DNA from: Anaeramoeba flamelloides
Taxonomy: Eukaryota; Metamonada; Anaeramoebidae
Direction of reading: 5' to 3'
NCBI GenBank assembly: GCA_027625915.1
Contig: JANTQA010000076.1
Location: forward strand, 1,984,001-2,048,000
Length of the DNA: 64,000 nt
Made by a program: the position numbers and the translations under genes. Below are positions 12,201 through 22,057 of the stretch, piece by piece. Position 1 is the stretch's first letter. Every line of letters starts with the position of its first letter. Below the pieces are notes generated by a model. That model searched no databases. It had not been told where the DNA came from and saw nothing but the letters and a program-made list of their open reading frames with translations.

Positions 12201-12389
12201 ACAATGGTACTCTGCGGGTTGGTGTGGATCAAATTTGGGTTTTTTAAAAAGAACAGTTGGAAGGAAAGTTGATTTTCTTCGTTTTGTTTCAAAATGATTT
12301 TCACTCTTTTTTTGTTGCAAATAAATCACAAGGATCAAAAAAAAAACAGAAAACAAGATTGAAATATTTTTGGATTTTCTTTTTTTCAT
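3202..12389 (-). CDS. DUF7948/SBBP-propeller, GCC2-GCC3 Cys-rich, multi-TM receptor-like protein (2 exons)
   Basis: Function is unknown; it is probably a cell-surface receptor or adhesion protein. Exon 1 is 12389-11207 and exon 2 is 6278-3202, giving 1419 residues. The donor reads GAAG|GTAAGA and the acceptor AATTTAG|CTACTG; phases match and the join completes a propeller strand (ETSAE-A-TALYVAP). Residues 10-25 form a signal anchor. A DUF7948-like beta region covers about 40-270. SBBP-type propeller repeats cover about 270-690, with GSTNS..FP..PGAF motifs. About ten Cys-rich GCC2/GCC3 (ephrin-receptor-like) repeats cover 699-1011, with CPxGTYS motifs. Eight or nine membrane segments lie at about 1016-1330. 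The cytosolic tail is Asn/Ser/Asp-rich, then proline-rich. DUF7948 with SBBP repeats is mainly a bacterial arrangement, so the extracellular part may derive from transfer (inference). Two adjacent genes is the alternative, but the matching phase argues against it. Confidence 0.85.
8419..8698 (-). repeat. Hairpin-array element, locus 2, with (GTGCCGAAAA)n
   Basis: Read on the plus strand the order is as follows. First comes a ten-base tandem repeat GTGCCGAAAA, about six units, at 8437-8500. Then a stem from CTTTTCCAGAATTTAAAAG to its inverse ending CTGGAAAAGCTAACGG at about 8502-8581. Then a second stem TTTTTTTTAATTTTTGAAATAAACC... to its inverse ending AAAAAAACCTAAC. It closes with TTTTGTTGAATCG next to CCCCTC. 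The same modules occur in the opposite order at 55728-56058, so this copy is inverted relative to that one. Confidence 0.75.
10042..10301 (+). mobile_element. ~260-bp MITE with ACTGTTATTTTCC ends, copy 1
   Basis: The left end reads ACTATTATTTTCCAATTAA and the right end is its near inverse, TTAATTGGAAAATAACAGT, so this is an element with terminal inverted repeats of about 30 bp. The interior (ATCTTTACAA, then GACAATAATATAAACTTCC, then GGTTACAGCAGTAATAATT) reappears reverse-complemented at 10799-11064. It is a non-autonomous DNA element without an ORF; the superfamily cannot be told from what is visible. Confidence 0.75.
10799..11064 (-). mobile_element. ~265-bp MITE with ACTGTTATTTTCC ends, copy 2 (inverted)
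   Basis: This is the inverted copy of 10042-10301, about 85-90 percent identical by eye. It shares TTACTGCTACAACCAAATTAG and GAAGTTTATATTATTGTCTA (each under 22 bases) with the reverse complement of copy 1. The pair is separated by about 500 bases that are themselves partly self-complementary (AGTTTTCTATTTTA at about 10482 and its inverse at about 10577). The intron RNA could therefore fold into a very long hairpin. A relic of the same end lies near 53230-53270. Confidence 0.75.
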
Positions 12390-13003
12390 TTTGTTTGAAA
12401 TTTAGGGGAAGAAAAATGATAAAAATATCTTTTTATTTTTTAAAACTTTTTTTCAAGATTTTTTGCAGTCTATAAGAAGATTAAATTAAAAAAAATTACA
12501 ATTCCCTGAAAGTTGATGTTATGGTTAGCAAATTATTTTTGTTATTTAAACTTTATTTTAAAGGTTTATCTTTTCTTGTTAATTGTGAAGTAAATTAATT
12601 TTTGAACACTTTTTTAGATTTCCTATTTTTAATTTTTCTTAAGCATTCTGTTTGTTCAAAAAAATTCTTGTTTGTGGGAAAAGTTTTTTCAAAGTTTTAT
12701 TTAGAAGAAAACTCAAAAGAATAGTGAATAAAAATTTAAGCTTGAATAATTTTAATTGATAGAAATAACTGAGTCGACTATTTTCTCCAAAAAGCAATGC
12801 TTTTGAATAAAAGTGTGTTAAACAGTTCAATTGTCATAAATTTCTTCTTTTTGGTGATTATATTACATGAGGTATCTAAAACCTAAAGAAACTCTTCAAG
12901 TAATGTTTTTTCTTCATTTGTTTTGTCATTTTTTCATTTAAGACTTAAATAGAAGAATTGAACAACACAAAAAGATTTTCGAAAATGTTTTTTCTTATTG
13001 TAG

Positions 13004-13119
13004 ATTTATATTACTCAGGATATGAAAAAAGATAATCTTGTGTCGTTTATGGCAACGTGTTATTTTGGTTCTTGGATGTCTGATCTTCTACTAAGTATAA
13101 TAAATAGTGGTACAAAAAG
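13004..13119 (+). CDS. Possible orphan coding exon (unassigned)
   Basis: This segment is preceded by TTCTTATTGTAG and followed by GTAATT. It is open in one frame for 38 codons, beginning IYITQDMKKDN and containing ATCYFGSWMSDLLLSIINSG. Its composition is less AT-rich than its surroundings. A phase-compatible initial exon could start at the ATG at 12519 and end at AAAG|GTTTAT near 12566. I found no convincing downstream exon and do not recognise the protein. It could be a short real gene, a decayed gene, or chance. Confidence 0.2.
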
Positions 13120-15811
13120 GTAATTTTTGACAATTTGTTTATTTTTTTTTTTTGAAATCTGTATTGAAGAGTGTAAGGTTAACAGATGGTAGATATCTTA
13201 TTTAAAAGAATTTTTATTTTTCAGTTATCAATTAAAATTTTTATGTCCCTTTCGCCCAATTACTGATTGAAAAAAAGATATTTTTTAAAAAACTGGATCT
13301 AAAACCAAGACTTAAAAAAATATGAATTAACAAACTAAAAATTACAATTTTTGATAACTTGTTTGTTGGTTAGTCTTATACTCACCAATTCGGATTTTGG
13401 AAAAAAAAATATCATTTTAAATAAATTATCAGTATTGCCATTTGGAACAAAATTAAAATCCAAACAAAGAGACAGATCGATCAACTAAGAACCAAAATAA
13501 ACAGCCACCACACACAACACATAATATTTTTTTCCTTCTAACATGATTGTAAATCTTTTTTGGTGTGACCAGCTTTTCGTCCGATGTTATTAATAGATTT
13601 TTTTTTGGAGACATTCGAACGAAGGATCATTATTATGATTTACGTTTGATAAAAAATACATTTATTTTAACTACCTCTTGTGAGACATAAACCCTTTAAG
13701 GACTATGTTTACAACTAAAAGTCAAATTATTGTATGTTTTTATCATGGTTTGGGGGTTGGTAATCTTCACAAATATTTCTTCAGTACTATTTGTTGCAAA
13801 ATAAATGGAACAAAATTTTCATTTAACTTTCGAGAAAAAGATTTTATCAATCAAGTAAAATTTCAATTTTTCAATTCTGTAAATCTGTTTAAATGAGAAA
13901 TTTTCTCTTTTAGAATTATGACCCTTTGGTGATCTATTTGAATTCGTGAAATGTGTTTTTTTTTGGAAATCTGAATGAAAATTTTGATCTTTTTATTTTA
14001 CAATTAACATTAATATCAAAGAACCAAAAAATGACTTATTTGACAAAATTTGTTTATTCTTGTATTTTCAAAAATGAAAAAGAAGATTGGGAAAAAACAA
14101 CTTTATGAGAAAATATCTCATTAGATGAAAAAGATAAACCTTGAGGCATTACTGAGACGTTTCTATTATTTATTTTTGATCTGTGAGTTAAGTCGAGAGG
14201 GTTTATCATTTTCAGCACAAAGGTAAAAATTGAGAAAAATAGTAAAAAATTTAGAATTATTCTTTTTAATTGTCAAGCCAGGTTAATATTTGCAAAAACC
14301 CTATAAATTCTGTGGTATTAAAAGAATTTGACCAAAATACCCATTTCCTAAAAAAGAAAGATTATTTTTTCATTTTGGAACATATAAAATGTTTTTTTTT
14401 ACAAAATATTTTACTATTTTTTCCAAATTTAATTTTCATTTAAACTCTTTTCAAACAAAAGGGCACATTTCATATCATCAATATGATTAAATTTGATCAT
14501 TAATAAGATAATTACTTTTGGTGATTTTCATTTTAATTATTCATTTTTTTATTTTTTGTTTTTTTATCCTTGGGTATTGAACAGTTGGAAAATGAAAAAA
14601 ACAAGATAAGAAAAAAACAATTTGGAGAATAATCAGTCACAAAAAAAAAAAAAAAAATAGAAATACTAATAGTTTGATTTTAAATAAATTAGATATAGGA
14701 ATTAAGAAATGTCATCATTGGATTGGTCTATGGAACAAAGAACAGAGAAAAATAACAACCACAACAAAATACCCGGTTGAATTGCAACTTTATCTTGAGA
14801 ATAGATTTTGGAGGACAAAAGTTTGACATGTAAAGAAAATTTCCCAATTAACCATGTTCAAAATTTTTATTAGTTTAATAATTTTTTTTTCCACTCTATT
14901 TACAAAATTAGATTTCTCATTTCAAAAAAAAATCCACATCAATTTTTAAAATATTAAATTTTATTTTTTATTGTTTTTATTTTAATGAGTTTAAATATTT
15001 TAATTTGAGTTTTTTTTTATATTTTAAAGCGTTTCTTAGATTTTAGAATGATACTACAATTAATTGGATTCAATTATTTATAATTCTAGAAAATTTATGT
15101 GTACTTTTATTTGAACAAGAGTTTAGATCTTTGGATATATAATCCCCAAAACCCTTAAGCACATAACAATTTGTATCGAAACAAACAATGAGATTTTGAG
15201 AGAAACCATTTTAACTGAAAAAGGGTAGTAACACAGCAATAAATCAGATTCATGGTGTATTGGTAATTTAAATATTGTTTGAAGAATCAAATTATTTAAA
15301 TACCTCTCTTGGGGGGGGGGGTTCTTACCAAATTCAATAAAACCTAACAAAAAAAGAATTATCACAAAAAATAGAAGAACAAGAAAACATAAATTCCTTT
15401 GTAGGGGTTATTTGATTTCTGAAGAAGATTAATCAATTCAAAAAACACAACAGTCAAAAAAATTATTAACTAATGCCATCTTCAAAAGATAGAGTTTTTT
15501 GTCGAGAATGAATGAAAGGATTGGAATTTTTTAAGCTAGAAAACCATGGTTGTTTTTCTTTTTCGTTTCCACGTTTTTTAATAAGGGTGTAGAGTCCACA
15601 TATTATCGAAAATTTTCTTATGAATTTTTTCATTAAAAAAAATACATATATAACATGATTTTTTTGATCTTAATTGGAAAATATTTTAAAGATGATTCTC
15701 AATTCACAGTTTAAAGGAAATTAGATCAAAAGGACCAGAGATGGATTTCTTAGTTGCAAAGATAACTCTTAACATATAATTCAATTTTCAAATCAGGGAT
15801 CAACTTTTTTA

Positions 15812-16005
15812 CAGCCAGTTTCACTTTTAAGGTACAAACTTTCAACTAAATTCTAGGTACAATAAAAATCTCAAAATAAGGCACATAATTCAGATTATAG
15901 TAAAATAAATTGTAAAACAAAATTCCAAATTTTGTGCCTTAATTTGAGATTTTTTTGTGCATTAAATTTCGTTGAAAGTTTGTGCCTTAAAAGTGGAACT
16001 CACTG
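15812..16005. mobile_element. Palindromic Tc1/mariner-like MITE, copy 1
   Basis: The element runs CAGCCAGTTTCACTTTTAAGG ... CTTAAAAGTGGAACTCACTG and is flanked on both sides by TA (15810-15811 and 16006-16007). Nearly its whole length is one palindrome: the left half (AAACTTTCAACTAAATT, ATCTCAAAATAAGGCAC) mirrors the right half (GTGCCTTAATTTGAGAT, TTTCGTTGAAAGTTT). A CAGT-type end and a TA target duplication are hallmarks of the Tc1/mariner superfamily. No transposase is encoded. Confidence 0.85.
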
Positions 16006-16029
16006 TATTATTGTTTTTTTTATCTTTTT

Positions 16030-16205
16030 TCATTTGTCTTTCAAAAAATAAAATAATTACATTATATTTTTATTTATTAATCTATATTGACTATTATCCC
16101 TAAACACTTTAGTAAAATATATTATTATTCAGAAAACAAAATAATAAAACTAATTTTTTTCTGATGAAAAATCTGTCCCTATTTTTGAAATTTGGCTTAG
16201 TTAAT
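16030..16205. repeat. Dispersed repeat, second copy (pair with 790-965)
   Basis: This is the partner of the repeat at 790-965, in the same orientation, sharing GATGAAAAATCT and GAAATTTGG at its right end. It starts about 25 bases after the right TIR of the MITE at 15812-16005. The family is unclassified. Confidence 0.6.
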
Positions 16206-16955
16206 TTTTATTTCACCAAATCTAACTTTTATAATCCTGTTAATTTATCAAAGGTTAACATTATGTGGTCGAAATTAATACAGAAAGATCTTTACAATAA
16301 AATTGTACGAAAAAATCTTTGTATTTTTCAAAATATTTTGATATTTTTTTCCGTTACAAAAAAGTTAAAAAATACCTTTTACGTTAAAATCATGAAAAAA
16401 ATTTTTTTTATAAATTAAACATAGTGAATCTCCAAGTTTAAATTGAAACCAATTTTAAATTTAAAAATAAATAAATGTTTTTAGCTAAGATTTTTGTACA
16501 TTTTTTTATTTATCTCATGAGTGTCCTTAGACGAAGAAGTAATAACCTTAAAAAAGGGATTTTCAAAAAAAAAATAAATAAAATTTAAAATATTTTTTAA
16601 ATGAGTTCGAAAGGTAGAAAATTTTTGTCTAATGCTACTTAGAAACCAGGTGAATAAATTGTACGTATTTTTCGGACTATCCTAAGACATTTTTTTTTCT
16701 TGTTATAGAGTAGGGAAAATTAAACTTTACCTTTTAACATTCTATTTTTTCCATTTTTAAACACCAATTTAACTAAACCCAAAAATTCGATTGTATTTGA
16801 TAACTATTTATCTTTGCACCTAAATCTCTTTTCTGTTTTTTTTTTTTTTTTTTGGTTAACTAACCAATGAAAAAAAAAATGTACGTAATACAACCAACAA
16901 TTTTATTTTTTTTTTTGGAATACCCTCAAATCTAAATTATTTTATGTTTATTTTA

Positions 16956-17154
16956 CAGTCAGTTTCACTTTTAAGGAACAAACTTTCAACGAAATTTAAG
17001 GCACAAAGAAAAATCTCAAATCAAAGCACAAAATTCAAATTCTAGTAAAAATAAATTGTAAAAAAAAAAAATTACAAATTTTGTGCCTTAATTTGAGATT
17101 TTTTTATGCCTTAAATTTCGTTGAAAGTTTGTGCCTTAAAAGTGAAACTGACTG
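16956..17154. mobile_element. Palindromic Tc1/mariner-like MITE, copy 2
   Basis: The ends are CAGTCAGTTTCACTTTTAAG and its exact inverse ..AAAGTGAAACTGACTG. Flanking TA lies at 16954-16955 and 17155-17156. Internal words (CTTTCAACGAAATT, AAATCTCAAATC) mirror the right half. It is the best preserved copy in the window and lies only 950 bases from copy 1. It is non-autonomous. Confidence 0.9.
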
Positions 17155-18780
17155 TATTAAATAAAACTATTGTAAAAATATTTGTGCAATTTTTGAGAAT
17201 TCTAATAATAAAAACCAAAGTATCTACTCCCACTTAAAAAAATATTTAACTCAAAGTATTTTTCCTTTTTGTATTTTCTTTTTTGTTGATGTATCTTTTA
17301 TGTTTTCTTTAGTAAAAATAATTATGCTCCATAAATTCAAAGAGTTGTGCTTAAAAATCCGTCTATTTTGGTTCATCACAGTGTGTTAAAATGTGTAATA
17401 ACTGTAATAACTTCCTAAAAATAAATAAAAGAAAATAAAACCAATGAAAAAAAAAATAAGAATACATGAAAATTTATGATAGAAAATAATAATAATAATA
17501 ATATTTTTTTTTTTTTTTTTTTTTGGGGGGGGGGTATCAACACCCTAACTTGTTCTGGAATTTAAAGTTATGATAAATTATTTTAAAATAATATAAATAC
17601 TCTTTAGTTCTAGATTCTCCAAAAAAAAAAATAAATAAAAAATAGAATAAAAAATAAACACCTTAATTTTACGAATATTTGCCTTGAATATTACGAGACA
17701 ATAATTTGAAAAAAAAAATTAATTTTGAAAAAATTCTTTAATTTTTTCATGGGTATTCTTTTTTGAGATCAAAGATTCAACCCTTTAACTTTATATTTTT
17801 AGATTTTATTTATATTATATCTAATAATTATTTGAATCATTTTCATTAGTAAATTTTCTCCAAATCCAAAAAATCTAGAGATCTCAAAAAAAAAATATTA
17901 TAATAATTATGTTCTTTTAAGATTCTAGACTTAGGGAAAGAGGATTTCGCGTTTGGTTGGTATATTCTTATATACATTTTTATACAAGTGTATCATATCT
18001 CGAATAAAGTAAATCACTTTATTTGGTAATATAAATTAAATATTATTCAACAATTTTTTTGTTAATTGACTATTTTTTTTTTTTTGACTGTTATTGTAAT
18101 GTTTTAGTAACTTATATTATATTAATAAAATTACAAACTATATTTTCTTATTATCTTACAAAACTATCTAACATATTTTCTAGATAATTTTTATGAATAT
18201 GTTAATAAAAATCTCTTATTTTTTTATAACTTTTAAACAATTTTTAGATTTATTTTAAACTTTTTTTTTAAATATTTACTCGACTTTCACTCAACAATGT
18301 AACAAAATATATCTGGGTAATAAAAGAAAAAAATATTCTTTTTCGGTTTCTTTTCCAATCTTTAATAATCAATATTTTATAGATTTTAAAAAATCTTTCA
18401 ATTCTTAATATTATTCTTTTTGAAGTATAAAAGATTAATGTTGTATTAATATTTCATTTCCTAACCAATGTGAATACAATTTATAATTAGCTGGAATTGT
18501 GGGATTATGTTGGATTAGATTTGAATAATAAATAGTGATATTGGCATTGATATCAGAATTAAAAATTAATTACAATTTAGCTGAATAACTTTTCAACTAA
18601 TTTTAAGATATTTTAGAATTAGTAGAATCATAATTTGGATAAATATGAAGATCTTCAAAAAAACAATTAATTTCTAAAAAAAATCAAAAGAAAGAAATTA
18701 CACCAGTGGTAAGATCATAAGATATTTTCTTTTCGTTTTATACCTGGTTGGTGGGTTGATTGAACACTTGCATACCATCG

Positions 18781-18971
18781 ATTCCAAGCATAAGTCATAA
18801 ACTTTCAACGATGTTTAAGGCAGATAACAATTTCAAATTAAGGCATATTTTTGTGAATTTTTTTTTTACTCAATTTATTTTACTTGAATTCAAATTTTCA
18901 ATCTTATTTGAAATTTTTTTTGTGCCTTAAATTTAGTTAAACAGTTGTACCTTAAAAGTGGAAATGGTTGT
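18781..18971. mobile_element. Palindromic Tc1/mariner-like MITE, copy 3 (degraded)
   Basis: Recognisable words are AAACTTTCAACGATGTTTAAGGC, AATTTCAAATTAAGGCA, TGTGCCTTAAATTTAG and CTTAAAAGTGGAAATGGTTGTA. The left terminus is lost or too diverged to see, while the right end still reads towards TA. It appears older than the copies at 15812 and 16956. Confidence 0.65.
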
Positions 18972-19213
18972 ATTAATATGTAGGTTTTCTTTTCTCAACC
19001 CCCCTACTTCCCATTTTTTAAGATGTTTACATTGATTCTTTGAAAAATACATTTAGTAACATACACTTATTTTTGAAATTTAAAAAACAAAGTGAGGATA
19101 GTGATTTGTTTTTTTACCATTTGGGATTTCTTATTATTACTGTTGTCAAAATAATGCTTGCTAAAAAGTTTAATACGTATTTCCAAATAAAAAGTGTGTT
19201 TTTTGTTATAAGA

Positions 19214-19610
19214 AGACCTAAACATTAACCAATCGAAGAAACTGATAATAAACCATTAGTAAATATGGTACTGATTTCTTAAAGTTAAATTATTTAAAAA
19301 GAAATTATAAAAATTAAAGGATCAAATTAGAAAATTTATCTTGAAAAATAGAGAAACTGTTGGGAAGGAAATTATAAAATCAAAAAAACACAAAAAAAAA
19401 AAGAGAAAATTTCGAAAATTTTTCAACAAATTCTATTCCTTATTGTAAATTTACTTCTAAAATCAATGAGTTTACCATCAAAATTGATTTAACCTTAGGT
19501 GTTATAATGGATAGTGAATTGAATTTTGTCTTGATACAATAGAAAAATAAGTATGGACTATATTTTGAAACAGGGATTATAGCTGTGTAAAGATTATTTC
19601 GATCACTGTA
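19214..19610. repeat. ~400-bp dispersed repeat, copy 1 (pair with 61050-61445)
   Basis: The shared ordered words with 61050-61445 are AATAAACCAT, TTGATTTCTTAAAGTT, AAAATTTATCT..AAAATAGAG, CTTCTAA / ATTTCTAA near the middle, ATTGATTT, and TTTGAA..GATTATAG near the end. Both are in the same orientation. There is no coding frame or clear end structure, and the family is unclassified. Confidence 0.6.
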
Positions 19611-20835
19611 CTTTATTTTAATTATAAACAGGAAAAAAACAAATAGTCTCAAAAGTTTTTTTGTTTCAGTATTTTGGAATTTTCCTTGATTTAATCAATT
19701 GAATTCTAATTGTAGATTTTAATAAGATAAAAAACTTTAAATTTTCTTTGATAGAATTTTTTGAACTATTTGAAACAAAGAGTTTCCATATATTTTTCAA
19801 TTAAGTATAGTACAGTTGAACCTTGGGTTCTTTTGTAGATTTCTTGTTCCCTTAAAATAATTTATAACATAAACAATTTTCCAGACGGACTTTTGAATTC
19901 TATGATTGTCAATTTTTGGAACCTCTTAATGGTCCTCAACCCTCATTGATTTTAACACACTAAACTCCATTTAAAAAAAAAATCTAAAATAAACTTGGTT
20001 TTTAGCAACAATTTCAATTAACAATTATGAAACGTTAATAAGGGAAATTAGTGGATAAATTGTTAGTTTTATGTTTGAATTTTCAAAATAAGAAAAAATA
20101 AAGAGATAATTATCACTTTCAATTTCGAAGATCTGAAAGAAAGGAACAAAATAGGAAAGACCTGTATTTTTTTTCGTTTGTCTAAAGTAAAATATATTTT
20201 TTTCGAAGAAAAAACATCTATTACTTGAGAACAGTAAATTACTAATCAAGTAAAATAATAATTTCTTTTTTCAATCCAAAATTTAAACTTTTTATTTAAA
20301 ATTAAATGAAAAATGAGTAAATATCAGTATCTACGCAGTTAACAATTCTAAGTCAAAGTTCAAACTTTGAACAAAATAAAAAAAGTTCAAGATCAAACAA
20401 AAAAAATATTTATTAGTTGGGTTAAGATTTTGGAAAAAAAGAAAACCTTCATTTCAAAATCTACCTATTCTAAAATTTTTCATAACCAAAACAAAAAAAG
20501 TAAAAATTATATTTCTTCAGACATTTTTCAAACGACTTTGTTTTGGACACAAAAGAGTGTAAAATTTGAAAACAATCATAACTAATATTGTGGTTTATAA
20601 CCCAATAACTTTATGAATAAAATGAGTAAATAGAATAATTAAAACCTAAATCTTATAATCAAAATTTATTTTGATAGACTGGGATTTAAAATAAATCAGA
20701 CATCAAAAAAACTCAAGAACCGTTTATACAGTCATGTTTGTTTCACATTTTGGGATGTTTCAAAATAATCCAATTTATTTTCTTATCATTTGTTCCAACT
20801 ATTAACCTTTTTTTTTTTTTTTATAACGAAGCAAA

Positions 20836-22022
20836 ATGTCAAACGAAATTGGTTTTCTATCATTTTCCGTACCAACCGAACCATATGATGTTGTGAGCCA
20901 TGAACAAAATATTTCACTTCTTTACACGAGCATTGGCAAAGTGCAAAAAAGATTATTTGTTGGGATACAGAATCTCTTAAAGCTCAATTTGGATCTGATC
21001 CAAAAAGTCTTAATCCTCTATTACAATGTGACCATTTTAAAAAATCCCCAGCTCGAGGTTATTTTAATCCCGATGGACGATCCCGATTCATTTTTAGAAA
21101 AAGAGGCTGATATCCAAATCGTCTTTGATTCATACGACGAAGAATTAGGTTTGTTCATTCACTTTCTTTCGTGTTTTTTTTTTTTTTTCTGATTGTCAAA
21201 TTTTTTCTTTCATTTAAAAAAGTAAAAAAAAGGAAATAGTTAATGAACCAAATAAACAACTTTTTGTGTTTTAAACAAAATGGTGTGTAACTCTTTGTAA
21301 AAACACTGAAATTGAAACAAAAAATACTTCAATTTTATCTTCTCAACTTGTTCGTTTTTTTTTGAAAAAAATTTTCTGCTTTTTGTTCATTTTAAATCAT
21401 TTTATGCAATTTTGAACAGAATTGTAAGTTCGACTTTAACAATCCATAAACCAAAATTTTAAAAAAAAGTGGCAAAAGATAAAATAATTTTTGATTACAA
21501 ATCTGAAGAAAGGAAAACAGGAACCTAGTTTCAACGAAGCTGTTTCCCTTGTTTATTTTGCATTTCATGATTATTCACTTCAGAATTTTACTTGACACAA
21601 TTATCCTCTATTCAGATGTTGACACACTTAAACAATCTGCTAGACAACTTTCAAAAGATAAAGACACTCTAAAAATAACACATTTACCAAACCAAGAAAA
21701 GCAAAAAAACAAACTTTAAAAAAAATAAACTACGGACATATACCAAAAAAAAAACTAAATTTAATCTCTCTATTGAGCGAATTATTTTTTGACTGTGTTT
21801 GGAAAAGGTATTATGTTTAGAGTGAACTTATTTCTTTAAAAATTATCATGTTGATTGTTCGGTGTTTTGTGGATGTGGGTATATGATCTCTCAGACAATA
21901 CGGGTATTTGTATAATAAATAACAAAAAATTTTCACTTCATTTTTCGTTTTTTCTTCGAAAAATAAATCATTTCAAAGACACTGTCGTTATTTGTGAACT
22001 CTGTTCATCTGTTTGGCACTTT

Positions 22023-22057
<35 letters not shown>

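Larger units (their letters stand above)
12390..20835. other. 8.4-kb intergenic tract, repeat-rich
   Basis: There is no convincing gene over 8.4 kb between the divergent receptor-like gene (-) and the adenylyltransferase gene (+). It holds a doubtful exon at 13004-13119, three MITE copies (15812-16005, 16956-17154, about 18781-18971), a dispersed repeat (16030-16205), another repeat at 19214-19610, and two long G runs (15311-15321, 17525-17534). The open frames of 60-84 codons are low-complexity and have no domain signature. Confidence 0.6.

Noticed and set aside
13120-13200. A stretch VRLTDGRYLI after the orphan exon, like the start of an Sm/LSM domain
   Set aside because: A stop follows at once and no continuation of the Sm fold was found in any phase. 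Ten residues can match by chance.
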